From Linum tenue (Eukaryota > Streptophyta > Magnoliopsida > Malpighiales > Linaceae), in NCBI GenBank assembly GCA_946122785.1, contig CAMGYJ010000003.1, positions 28,847,811 to 28,911,810 of the forward strand: 64,000 nt of DNA. Reading direction: 5' to 3'. The translations under genes were made by a program, and so were the position numbers. Positions within the stretch are counted from its first letter, which is position 1. Each line of letters opens with the position of its first letter. A model generated the notes under the pieces. It did no database searches. It was not told the origin of the DNA and saw nothing but the letters and a program-made list of their open reading frames with translations. Of this stretch, positions 32,450 through 43,300 are shown in pieces.

Positions 32450-33672
32450 AGGGTTTGTGTTGGAGGATTCGAGCAAACTAACTAGTTAAGAGAGTAAATA
32501 AAGATAAAAGCAGGTACTTCGGGGAACTATCCCTCACCCTTTCCTAGGACTACTATGCAATGTCTAGATAATTAGGGTTTGTCGAATGTGGTGAGTGAGC
32601 TCTTTTCCGTGGACTTTCGTGGTTATCCACACACCTTCGAGTACGTATCCCCTAAACCCAAGTCAGTCACCTCGATCTAGACTATCGTATCTGGGGCATT
32701 AAGAACATAGCTCATTTCAATGGGTACTACCCACCATCCACACCAAGGTTTTATCTGGGGTTCTATTTAGGAAGGCATTCCTATGGTAGGGGTACGATCG
32801 CCACGTCCACCATAAGATCCTATTCATACATCTAACCTCAATTTGCTTGATGGAACATACCCGTCTAACCCTAAAACTCCATTCCCGGCGTAGAAGCTCA
32901 AGTAGGCTAGTAGAGAAGATTATGACAACTTACCCAAACACAATCAAAGCTAGAGAAACAATGAAATCAACTAGATAAACACATTCACACATTAACATCC
33001 TAAAATATCCATACATCACATAGTAACCCTAAAACTAGGGTTTGGGGTTTAGAACCCCTAGTACCTTAGAGGTCTACTCCATAAAGGATGAGAAGAAATT
33101 GGGGACGAATGCTTAATGTTGAGGAAGATGCCTCTTCTCTTCTAGCTCCTTCTCATTCTTCTCCTCTTCTCCTTCCTTCAACTTCTCTCTCTTCTCTCTC
33201 TCTAAAACCAGAAATTCTATCTCAAAATCAGCTCTTTTAAATGTGGAAAGGGTCTTCTATTTATAGGCATAGAGGACGGAGAAGTTTGCGGCCAGGTAGG
33301 GCAGAGATCACGAGCTGACTTCGCAGTCGTGATAGAGTCGCGGCCGTGAACTTCCTCACTGTTAATTTGCACTATGGCCGTGATTTGACTGGAGAAATTC
33401 TCTGTTTCTCCTCGGCTGCTTCTTCACGAAGTTCGCGCCCTGAGCCTTCAGATTCTCGGTTGCGATCTTGGGCTTCCAGGCCGCGATCTTTACCTTGAGT
33501 TCGCGGACAGGGTTCTCGGCCGTGATCTCTATCTCCAGGCCGCGATCTTCAGTCTTCTGCCCCTTTTGCTAAACTTGTGTCCTTTTTTGGACCTAATTTG
33601 CATGTATTGTCTAAAGCACCCTAAAATCACATCGAAATCAAATAGGAACGAAATAGACATTATGCTTGTGTA
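32450..33672 (-). repeat. Gypsy-type LTR, minus strand, inverted relative to 31557
   Basis: Read on the minus strand the 5' part carries the ttttagggtgctttagacaa block and repeats of gatcgcggcc and gatcacggcc, then a TATA-like tatttataggcat, a purine-rich stretch and a long unique 3' part. It matches 31557-31835 in inverted orientation. The TGATAACACC start is missing, so its outer end is truncated near 33672. Confidence 0.6.
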
Positions 33673-34122
33673 GCAGAGATACATCGTTGGATCGCTCGAC
33701 CATAGCATGTTCTGATAGAGCATATTTACTGAGAAACAAAGTATGTTGCACGATTATCTTGCCTCACTAGGACATTCCCTGCCTGTAGGGATTCATACGA
33801 TTGATATACTGAGTAGTGTTCTTTCTTATTGGTTTTATTTTGGTCGAGTCGGTGTTCCGACTCCAATTTGGTTTCATTAATAAAGGTTGCAGGCTTGCGG
33901 CGTCCTTTAATCGCTTCGTCTCTTAAAAAAAATGAATGAGATATGATCCAATTAAAAAAAAAGGAAATAAAAAAGTAGCATTTGACTGATCATAAGTCTC
34001 CTTTCTTCCTCTGAATTTCGTGTAAAAAAACCCCCAAAAAGTGCAGAATTATTAGTCAGTCCCTCTTTGTGTCTTAATGAATTTTGTACCCTTAAATTAC
34101 ATTTTAAATTTTTAATAGACTA
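33673..34122. other. Intergenic DNA with a possible LINE 3' tail
   Basis: The stretch 33790-33935 (ggtcgagtcggtgttccgac, cattaataaaggttg, then an A-run) resembles the 3' untranslated end of a plant LINE with a poly-A tail. No RT sequence is attached, so this is tentative. The rest is unremarkable. Confidence 0.35.
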
Positions 34123-34130
34123 CTCCAAAC

Positions 34131-34514
34131 CATGGTTGTCACGCCGACCGGCGTGTCACCGGTTGTACCGGGTTCAACCGGTACCGGTCATAAAATCGGC
34201 GTGACGCCACTGGTATGACCGGCATGATCGATATACGAATTTCTAAGTAAATGACCTTATTTTAGAGAATTTAATTGATAAAAATTATTTTATTATTTAT
34301 TTTATGAGTATAAAAGTTAAATATTGATGTTATTTGTTGGATTCAAGTATAAATGTTTAGGTATTGACGTTAAATGTCATGTTTAAATATGAGTATTTAT
34401 AATTTTATTTGTAATATTGACCGGCATGAACCGACACAAACCAGTATGTGCCACTGGTTGAACCATTCCATTTGCTAAACCGACACACTGACATAAACCG
34501 GTTTGACAACCTTG
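34131..34514. mobile_element. hAT-type MITE with 8-bp target duplication
   Basis: The ends CATGGTTGTCA and TGACAACCTTG are inverted repeats. The 8-bp direct repeat ctccaaac flanks it at 34123-34130 and 34515-34522, the hAT size. The 384-bp element is rich in accggt-type palindromes near its ends and has no coding. Confidence 0.88.
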
Positions 34515-34607
34515 CTCCAAACCTAAATTTTGTAATTTTGAGTTTTGTATGCTATCCCCTCTATTATAACATTTTGGATCGACGGTCAAGGTGGTTAGTG
34601 TGTTAAC

Positions 34608-35074
34608 CAAGGTTGTCAACCCGCGGGTTGACCCACGGGTCGATCCAATTTGACCCTGACCCGGTGAGAAAAACGGGTCGTACGCACCCGTCGGGCCGAC
34701 CGCTATTAGGTACCGGGTTGGAGGTCAAATTGTATCATTTTTTCTTTAGTTTGCGAAATGCGCCTATTTTCCAAGTTTTCTTTTCGCCTAACTCAATCTT
34801 TGGAATATTAAGTTGAACATTTGAATATTTATGTTATATAAGTGTGTGTGAATTTTCACTATATGTTGGATCTAAGTACGATATGTTATTTTGGTGTAAT
34901 ATTATATGTTATAACTCATATGTTAGATAAGATTTGATATAATTTATGAGGATAAGTGCAATATAATGACTTTTTCTATATTTCCAGGCCAAACCGAGCT
35001 AAAACGATTGACCCATTAACCCTTGACCCACTAACTCGACCGGGTCCGGGTCAACCCGCGGGTTGACAACCTTG
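34608..35074. mobile_element. Second hAT-type MITE with 8-bp target duplication
   Basis: The ends CAAGGTTGTCAACCCGCGGG and the reverse complement are nearly perfect inverted repeats. The 8-bp direct repeat gtgttaac flanks it at 34600-34607 and 35075-35082. It is 467 bp, non-coding, and shares the GGTTGTCA terminus with the neighbour 94 bp away while differing inside. Confidence 0.9.
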
Positions 35075-35082
35075 GTGTTAAC

Positions 35083-35591
35083 TATAGTACGTTGATACCT
35101 TGATCCCCACCATATGCGTGCCTCGGAGAGCCGCAGTTTTACCGTCTTTGATCCCCAGTTTTGACTTTTACCTCTATGAAAGCTGGTCCGAAATCCCCCA
35201 ATCCTTCTAAGTTCTACCAAAAAAATGAAATCCCCCAATCCAAGCCACGACAATCGGACCGCTCCGCTGTCACGTCCGGCGTGCTTTTCCACCGGCACCT
35301 GATCACAAGCGAGTAGTCTTCGGCTGCACTCCACAGTCCAAAACCAAATTGAAGTATCTTTAGGAGGCTTTGGCCTTTGGGGCTCTCCGCCTAAATCCCC
35401 AAATTCCACCCTTGTCGACGTCCCTCCAAGCTTTTCCGCCTCCGGGCATTTCTGGCTTCTTCATTCGGCACTCTCCGAGTTCCGGAATCTTTGCGAATTT
35501 GCTTTTTTGAAACTTCATCTGACTTGCCCTCTCGCTCCTCACTTTTGAACCGTTCGCAGAAGTCAATTTTCGGTTCTGGCGGGATTGATCC
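35083..35591. other. Ceramidase upstream region
   Basis: A GC-richer 500-bp stretch without a convincing gene; open frames on the minus strand have no domain. The hAT MITE ends about 520 bp before the predicted TATA-like sequence, so promoter elements may lie here. Confidence 0.45.
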
Positions 35592-35600
35592 TCTATTTAA
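35592..35600 (+). promoter_or_regulatory. Possible TATA-like element of the ceramidase gene
   Basis: tctatttaat lies about 75 bp before the chosen ATG. The match to a TATA box is weak, and no second feature supports it. Confidence 0.35.
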
Positions 35601-35649
35601 TGAAGGGCCTGAGGCTCTGCTGTTGGGACCAGTGTCAGGACTGAGGTGT

Positions 35650-35658
35650 ATGCGTTGA
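35650..35658 (+). promoter_or_regulatory. Minimal upstream ORF in the ceramidase leader
   Basis: ATG CGT TGA, a two-codon reading frame ending 11 bp before the main ATG. If it lies in the mature leader it could lower translation of the main frame; no conservation evidence is available. Confidence 0.4.
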
Positions 35659-35669
35659 GTTCCATAGAG

Positions 35670-38600
35670 ATGGCGGGAGCAAGTATGGGTTTACAAGTGC
35701 CGAGTTTGAATGTTTGTGCTCGGAAACGATGCCGATTGTTCTGGGTTTCTTTGGTTGTACTGTTGTTGGCGAGTAGTACTAGGGTGGCGTTCTCCGATTC
35801 CAAGTACTTGGTTGGCCTAGGAAGCTACGACATCACTGGCCCTGCTGCTGATGTGAATATGATGGGTTACGCCATGATGGAACAGACCACCTCTGGCGTT
35901 CACTTCAGGCTGCGTGCTCGGAGTTTTATCGTGGCGGAGCCGGGAAAGAACCGGGTGGTGTTTGTCAACCTGGATGCTTGTATGGCCTCGCAGATTGTGA
36001 CCATCAAAGTGCTTGAGAGGTTGAAGGCCAGGTGATACTTCACTTCTTTGCCTAATGTTTGAACTTTCATTTGGCTTTGATAGTTTTGCAATCTCTGCTA
36101 TGAGGGTTTTGGTGGTTAATTGGTATGCTTACTGAATTTTGGCAGGTATGGGGAATTGTACACGGAGAAGAATGTCGCGATCAGTGGGATTCACACTCAT
36201 GCTGGCCCTGCGGGCTATCTCCAGTATGTTGTGTATATTGTGACATCTCTAGGCTTTGTTCGTCAGTCATTTGATGCCCTGGTCGATGGCATTGAGCAAA
36301 GCATTATTCAAGCACATGAAAATCTCCGGCCCGGATCAATTTATGTCAATAATGGTAGGGTTTCCATCTCTATATTTTCTTTCAGTAATTGCGAATTGCT
36401 GATTCTAGGACTACATAGCATTTTATAGCAAAAGCAGAAGTTTGGCCAATGAAGAAATGAGGGTGTCTCTTAGCCTTTGAGGCTCCTCTGTAGTCTGTAT
36501 TTGTTGATAAATTAGATGTAGTTTGTCAATGGATTGGCCGTTTTAATTCACTTGTCATATGTTCTTCCTTTTGACTTCTGGTGGCAGGGGAAGTCATAGA
36601 TGCTGGTATAAACCGCAGTCCTAGTGCATATCTAAATAATCCTACCGAGGAGCGCAGTAAATACAAATATGACGTGGACAAAGAAATGACCCTCATTAAG
36701 TTTGTGGATGATGAATGGGGACCCATTGGTAGTTTCAACTGGTTTGCCACCCATGGAACTTCTATGAGTAACACAAACTCTTTGATAAGTGGTGATAACA
36801 AGGGTGCTGCTGCTCGATTCATGGAAGACTGGTTTGAGCAGAATAACAGTGCAAGTTCTGAGTCTGTTCAAAGTGCAGCCGAAGGAATCCCAAGGAGAGT
36901 CTCTAGTATCATTCCAGATGTGCACAGTCACCGTAAGTTAACTTCTGCTTACTTTCAGGCCCAAAATAATTGAAAAGCAGTGTGGCATGTATTGTACTTA
37001 AAACAAGAGTCTGTCTTTACACCTTGCATATCACAGAAACTGGAATGTACGTGACTAAGTTGTCAGTATGCTAGGGGGAAGAAACTCTGAAAGTTGCAAG
37101 TGATGACCTTACCTTTATGAGACTGCATTGGATGTACATAGAAGTAGTTTATGTTTCTGAAATATCATTGATTATGTAGTACTTTGTGTGACACCAACTT
37201 GGTGTGCCCTGAATTTTTAAATGTGTCAGAATGATGTTGCATTCTGTCCTTAACTAATTCACAGGCAAGATACTTCACTTATTATGTTTCCATTTGATGT
37301 ATTTCAGACCGTGAGCATGAGCTACTGGAGCTTGCTGCATCATTTGGTTCTGCTCCTGGTAAACCAGCAACAAAGATTCTAAGTGTTGCACAACGAGTAA
37401 GGAGTGCTCTCAGGAAGGCGGACAAACCTAGTTTTGTGTCTGCGTTCTGCCAGTCTAATTGTGGTGATGTTAGCCCTAACGTGCTTGGAGCTTTCTGTAA
37501 GGACACTGGGCTCCCCTGTGACTTCAATCACAGTACCTGTGGTGGGAAGAACGAGCTGTGTGTTGCCCGAGGACCTGGGTACCTTATCACCTTCATAAAA
37601 AAAAATTCCATATTGTTGATTAATATTTCATATTTTCTTGTTTAAATTGTAATGTCTTGTTCTATACATCGCAGTTACCCTGATGAGTTTGAAAGTACAC
37701 GTGTCATTGGAGAAAGACAATTCAGGAGAGCAGTGGAGCTTTTCAATAATGCAACTGAGGAGTTGACGGGACAGATTGATTATCGCCATACATATCTGGA
37801 CTTCTCTCAGCTTGAAGTAATGGTCCCTAAACAAGGTGGAGGAGGTACGGAGGCAGTGAAGACATGTCCTGCTGCAATGGGGTTTGCATTTGCTGCTGGA
37901 ACTATAGATGGATCAGGAGCTTTTGATTTTAAGCAAGGAGATGACAAGGCAAGTAAATGATGATTGCTGATGTTTGGGTCCCAAAATTCTCCAGCTCTGC
38001 ATTAATATTATTGTTGAACATTGTGGCATCACATATCAGGGAAATGCCTTCTGGAAGATGGTGGGGGGCATGCTGAAGGCCCCAAATGAAGAACAGATTG
38101 CTTGTCAACAACCAAAGCCTATCTTGCTTGATACGGGGGAAATGACACTACCCTATCAGTGGGCAGTAAGTAGCATTCTACTTGTCTCTGTGCTTCTTAG
38201 ACAACTTGAATACCAATTATTTACAGAACCTTTTCATTTCCTGAACGAGATGATAATCTATACCCGATTGAAAGTTTCAACAAAGTAATAGGTCTGCTGT
38301 TGAGAATTAAGCCGGTACTTCGTTATGATGTTATTCCAATCTGTTCTACACTGGAATTACACTCTGCATGATGTTAGCAGGAATTACTTGTACCCTAATT
38401 TTGTTAATTGATTTTTGCAGCCTTCTGTTCTTCCAATCCAAATCCTTCGTGTGGGTCAGCTAGTTATTCTCAGCGTTCCTGGAGGTATGTACAAGTCCCT
38501 TTTCATGTTGTGCTTATTCTCTCTTGGGAAGGTGAACGCTGCCACTACTATAGAAGCATGTCAAATATGCCAACAAACTAATTTTCGAATCTTGTTGGTT

Positions 38601-39753
38601 AGAATAGTCTCTTATGAGTTATGACTACGTGGTATACTGGAATTGGTCAGATTAAGATTTTTTTTTTTTTTTTGGTATAATCAAGAATGGAACACCTTCT
38701 GCGCGTTGTTGCAGTGGAAATTCCATCTACTAGCGCTAGTTTGGTCTAGACAGGCCAAGTTTTACTGTTTAAGACCTTTACACTCTCCAGATTATTATTA
38801 TTATTTGATGAAGACACTCTCCAGATTATTTGCTTTGACCTGAATGTTTCCATCATCTCTTGGTTTCCATTCAGAATTCACAACAATGGCGGGAAGGCGA
38901 CTTCGAGATGCTGTGAAGCAGGTGCTGACCAATGACAAGAATGAAAAGCTCCATGTCGTTATAGCTGGATTGACTAATACCTACTCACAGTACATAACCA
39001 CCTTTGAAGAGTATGAAATACAGAGATACGAGGTGAGTTAATGTCCATCCCACGCTTATCTATGTATGCTGCACCCAGTGAGAACGAACACGGTAGTTCT
39101 CTCTGAAGTGGATTTAATTCACCAGGAATCAGAACTTTCCTAGCTTTAGATGTGTTCATCATCACTAAAGACGGCTGTTTATTTCTGCCCAATCAATTCC
39201 ACAGGGTGCCTCTACTCTGTATGGTCCACACACGCTGAGTGCATACATTCAAGAGTTCCAGAAGCTCGCAGGGGCTCTCGTTCGAGACCAAACCGTGGAG
39301 CCAGGTCCTCAGCCGCCAGATATGCTCAGCAAGCAGATCAGCATGTTGACACCTGTCCTCATGGACACTACCCCACTGGGTACTAATTTTGGCGACTGCA
39401 GCACTGATGTCCCCATGAACGCAACTTACAAGAGAGGTAGCATGGTGAGTGTTGTGTTCTGGTCGGCTTGCCCCAGGAATGATCTCATGACAGAAGGCAC
39501 ATTTGCACTGGTGGAGATCCTTCAGGGCACTGATACATGGGTCCCAGCGTACGATGACGATGATTTCTGTTTAAGGTTCATATGGTCGAGGCCTGCGAAG
39601 CTGAGCTCTCGCAGCCATGCTACCATAGAGTGGAGGATCCCCCAGTCGGCCACCCCTGGTGTGTACAGGATCAGACATTTTGGTGCTGCCAAGGCGCTTC
39701 TTGGTTCCGTTCGCCATTTCACTGGCTCCTCCAGCGCCTTTGTTGTGGCATGA
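35670..39753 (+). CDS. Neutral ceramidase, nine exons
   Basis: Exons: 35670-36031, 36146-36354, 36588-36932, 37308-37578, 37675-37948, 38040-38165, 38421-38484, 38875-39032 and 39205-39753, together 2358 nt or 785 residues, the usual plant length. All junctions keep frame; eight introns include one GC-AG (AAG|gcaagt after exon 5). Neutral ceramidase hydrolyses ceramide to sphingosine and fatty acid in the secretory pathway or at membranes. A hydrophobic segment near residues 22-39 (LFWVSLVVLLLASS) is a likely signal peptide or anchor. Catalytic signatures are intact: GIHTHAGPAG (His near 139) and NWFATHGTSM (His near 246), probable zinc ligands, and NCGDVSPN with the nucleophilic Ser near 361. 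The C-terminal domain ends in AFVVA. The start is the first in-frame ATG after the short upstream ORF. No disruption is seen. Confidence 0.93.
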
Positions 39754-40323
39754 GATTAGCAACGTCTGGCAGTTTGTCAGATATGGGCCCGTCCGTTGGC
39801 CGGATGAGTAATCGTTTAAACAATATTTGTAAATAGTTTAATCAAGTTACGTTATTATGCGCTATCATGAAAGAATCTGAATCATTCAATTACTTAAATA
39901 TAAAAAAAAAAAACATACATTATAAGTTTTCTGACTCTTGATCATTCATGAATATAAGCCTTTATCAAAAGTAAAAAAGCATAACTCATTTCAATTCCTA
40001 AAATATTAGTAATCAAAGCACTTCAAATTTTCTTTTTAATAGTGATTGCTCCGCTTTGAAAAGCGTTATTTTCTCCACACAACTTCATCATCACTAATGA
40101 GACCTTTATAATCACAATGCATAAATAGTATCTTCCCTTTCTCTTGCCTTTCATTAAAGACAAACTTAAATTGTAAATTGCTTGGAAATGAAACATCATT
40201 TTTTAAGTGTTAGTTACAATGCATGCAATGTCCACAATGCATTTTTTCTTTTCTTTTCTGTGCAAACAATGTATGTATTGTTTGCTTGATGTGACACAGA
40301 TATCACTCAGAATTAGTGATAGT
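39754..40323 (+). other. Ceramidase 3' region
   Basis: AT-rich sequence after the TGA, with an A-run at about 39902-39913. No gene is seen. The 3' end of the transcript is probably within the first 200 bp, but no clear AATAAA was found. Confidence 0.45.
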
Positions 40324-40445
40324 TAAGGGGTCGTTTGGTATATGCGTATATAAACGATGCATTTAATGAATGCATGTATTGTATAGAATGCATCGTTTGT
40401 TTGTGTCAAAATGAAAAACAATGCATGCATTTGATTGATGATGTG

Positions 40446-41341
40446 CAGTGGCGGAGCCACTCATCAAGGTGGGGGGTGTCTGCAGCCCCCTTGGCCTTGG
40501 AGGAGGGGCAAAAAATTATCGAAAGAAAGGATTGGTAGGCTGGTGGGAGATTAGAAACACTCTTATTCATTGTATGTCTCTTTCGTTGCATCAAAATAAT
40601 GCATTCTTAATTGCTTGCCAATATATACAAAGTATGTGTTAACTCACTGCATAAAAGTTATTCGCCCATAAACTTTGTCACTTCACTTCTATGATAAAAC
40701 TTTTGATATAAACATACTGAACTAAACATTACTTTTTTCAAATACATCTCACACAATAACATCTAATGATGACAAACATCATCAATTTACAAATATCATC
40801 CCAACAAGTCCTTTCAAATCTTATGAAAATTTTAGTAAGTTGAATTATATATATTTTTTCTTGTAAAAAAAAAGAATTATATATATTTTTTCTATTTATC
40901 ATTTGACAACAACTTCAAAAACTCACTATGAGTTTATGAGTTAGCCAAAAAATAGTAGAAACAAAAAATCAGAAATTATATTCGTATATTTATTTGCTTG
41001 TCAAGTTGACACTTATTCTACCTGTTGTCATATCAATATGGAGAGATCGTTTATATCCATGAAATATATAAAAAATGATCTTCGAAACTGGATGAACGAT
41101 GCGTTGGTGGCATATATTAAACAAAGTTTTGTGTTGGTTTGGACAAGGAATGTGTTATACAATGTTTCAAAATATAAAATGTCTTCGTTATTCATTGTAA
41201 ATGGAGTAAGTTGTTATGTAATTGTATAAATCTTGAGTATTAAGTTGATGACTTATTAGAATTGACTTTTGTTTTATGTAGTCGATTTTTTAATGGTATG
41301 AAAAAAGCACCCCCTTGATCAATTTCCTGGCTCCGCCACTG
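40446..41341. mobile_element. Deleted hAT transposon with 8-bp target duplication
   Basis: The ends CAGTGGCGGAGCCA and TGGCTCCGCCACTG are perfect inverted repeats. The 8-bp direct repeat atgatgtg flanks it at 40438-40445 and 41342-41349. Only the last part of a transposase survives inside, so it is an internally deleted derivative. Confidence 0.92.
41038..41229 (+). pseudogene. hAT transposase C-terminal dimerisation fragment
   Basis: MERSFISMKYIKNDLRNWMN followed by DALVAYIKQSF resembles the hAT C-terminal dimerisation motif (typically ERAFSAMK...LRNRM...DCLVAYIE) of TTF-finger plant transposases. The remaining 25 codons read into the element's 3' end. The catalytic core and BED finger are absent. 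Confidence 0.75.
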
Positions 41342-41962
41342 ATGATGTGACACTTGAAATCATTCAATATGAATGATTTACAATCTCAACAATTTGGTGA
41401 GATTGTTGAGATTGTGTTTTGAGATTGTTCTTCTATTGTCTTTCCCTTTATATCCCTATCAACTTTTATGCATTATTACTCTTCTATGTAAAAGAAAGGG
41501 TAAACATGACCTTTCACTTAAAAAGTAACTTTCTCATTTTATTCCTAAAATTCCAATCACAACTAACAAACAATGTAATCTTATAATACATGCATTTAGA
41601 CAATACATCAATTTACAATGCAAGTATTCATACAATACATCAATTCTAACCATCGCAAATACCAAACGACCTCAATCTCAAATTTTCGTTGAGATTGTTT
41701 GATAGAGATTGTTGTCTTTTCTTCTTCTTCCAAATATGCCCCTACCTTTTATGTGTGTTGCTTTTTATATTAAAAACAAAGGGTAAAAGTGACATTTCAC
41801 CCAAAAAAGTAATATAATTTATTTAAATATTACAATAACTATCACAGAAACCAAACGATGCAAACTACAATACACCAATTTTCTTATATACATGTATATT
41901 ATTATGTATGCATTGATGACAATAGACCGATGTAACTATCACCAAAACCAAACGACCCCTAA

Positions 41963-42347
41963 AATTACCTCAAGTGATAAATATTGTCAAAGCTTCGCTT
42001 TTTCCTCTAGTCATTGAATTTTTTTATAACCACCTTCAATAATCTCTTTCTTCTTCTCAACGATGTCATTATCCTCATCACTGAAGCCACTACCTCCGTC
42101 ATTCTTCTTCTTCTTTGGTATTGCACTAAAAGAAAAAATTAAGTGGTAAATTTTTTGTAACTGTGAAACGTTATTTTTGAGAAGTTATATTTACATCGTC
42201 CATGTCATCAGCTTCATCTAAAATTACTCTTCCTCATCCTTCCTTATCTTCAATACGGTGTACTCACTTATAGGTTCACGATGTTGTACTCGATGAGCTT
42301 AGTGCAAACATTCAACTCCATTTCCTCGGGGTCGGATACTATGCTAA
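41963..42347. other. Intergenic DNA, no gene recognised
   Basis: AT-rich with tcttcttctt runs; no domain or repeat termini seen. Confidence 0.45.
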
Positions 42348-42580
42348 CCCCTAAAGGGGTAGTGGTTTTTGACACCCTCCTCTTGATTGGTCACTTTTCC
42401 ATTTAAGCTTTTTACTTTATTTATTGTAATCTTGTAAATTGGGAAAGCCTTAATTGTGATAATAATTATGAATGGGGAAGGAGAAAAACGTTGGTAATTA
42501 TGAATGGGGAAGGATCTGGGGAAAAACGAAATCACCCCCATTAATTACATAATTAATTTCTCTCACTGGTACATTAATTA

Positions 42581-42760
42581 CACGTACCACTCCACTGGTA
42601 CACGTACCACTCCACTGGTACACGTACCACTCCACTGGTACACGTACCACTCCACTGGTACACGTACCACTCCACTGGTACACGTACCACTCCACGGGTA
42701 CACGTACCACTCCACTGGTACATGTACCAGTGGAGTGGTACGTGTACCAGTGGAGTGGTA
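42581..42760. repeat. 20-bp tandem repeat array that switches orientation
   Basis: Seven head-to-tail copies of cacgtaccactccactggta (42581-42720; the sixth has one change) are followed directly by two copies in the opposite orientation (42721-42760). Each unit is itself nearly palindromic (GTACCACTCCACTGGTAC), so the array could form many small hairpins. A matching cluster lies at 43011-43090. Confidence 0.93.
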
Positions 42761-43010
42761 CGTGTAACCATATGTCCTGTTTAGGCTTAAAAAATTGTGA
42801 AGACTTTATGTTTATTCACATTCGAAGGATAATTTATTGCTTTTGGCATTGTTGTTGGCATTTCCCTAATTTTGCAACCCATTTTGGAACACAGTTTTTG
42901 GCTACTAATGGAAAGTTCCTATTTTTTCCCTATTATTGTTTATCATTGTTATGAAAAATATCATTGCACTGGTATTGTTCTCACTCTAACCTACCTTGTG
43001 GATTGCTCGC

Positions 43011-43090
43011 ACCAGTGGAGTGGTACGTGTACCATTGGAGTGGTACGTGTACCAGTGGAGTGGTACGTGTACCAGTGGAGTGGTACGTGT
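43011..43090. repeat. Second cluster of the 20-bp repeat
   Basis: Four copies of accagtggagtggtacgtgt, the inverse orientation of the left array, with one base change. It makes the other arm of the foldback element. Confidence 0.92.
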
Positions 43091-43300
43091 AATTAATGTA
43101 CCAGTGAGAGAAATTAATTATGTAATTAATGGGGGTGATTTCGTTTTTCCCCAGATTCTTTCTCTTTTCCAATGTGGTGAGAGACCCCAAATTACAAGAT
43201 TAAAAAAATAAAAAATCAGTTTAATTAATATTTGCCAATGATTGGAAATAAAATTGGCCAATCATAAAGGGGGTGTCAAAAATCACTACCCCTTTAGGGG

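Larger units (their letters stand above)
40327..41959. mobile_element. PIF/Harbinger-like element interrupted by a hAT element
   Basis: The ends GGGGTCGTTTGGT and ACCAAACGACCCC are inverted repeats flanked by TAA at 40324-40326 and 41960-41962. Without the hAT insertion it is about 730 bp and non-coding. A further internal inverted-repeat copy (accaaacgacctcaatc near 41660) and gagattgttgagattg repeats suggest additional rearrangement. Confidence 0.8.
42348..43300. mobile_element. Foldback element with subterminal 20-bp repeats
   Basis: The outer ends CCCCTAAAGGGGTAGTG and CACTACCCCTTTAGGGG are inverted, and the arms match inward (for example cgaaatcacccccattaatt at about 42528 against its complement near 43130) to clusters of a 20-bp repeat. 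About 240 bp of unique sequence lies in the centre. It encodes nothing recognisable. The target duplication is unclear (atgctaa on the left, acgctaa on the right), so the superfamily is not assigned. Confidence 0.78.

Noticed and set aside
35083..35591. Minus-strand ORFs of 68-136 codons upstream of the ceramidase gene
   Set aside because: No domain, and they run into the hAT MITE; probably chance in GC-richer DNA.
35646..35669. Longer ceramidase start at 35646
   Set aside because: The codon there is GTG; the first in-frame ATG is at 35670.
38655..38680. T-run in the ceramidase intron as a LINE tail
   Set aside because: It is inside an intron, has no coding sequence or target duplication, and intronic T-runs are common.
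42581..42760. Regular 20-bp repeats as a possible CRISPR-like array
   Set aside because: The copies are contiguous with no spacers, switch orientation, and lie in a foldback element of a plant genome.
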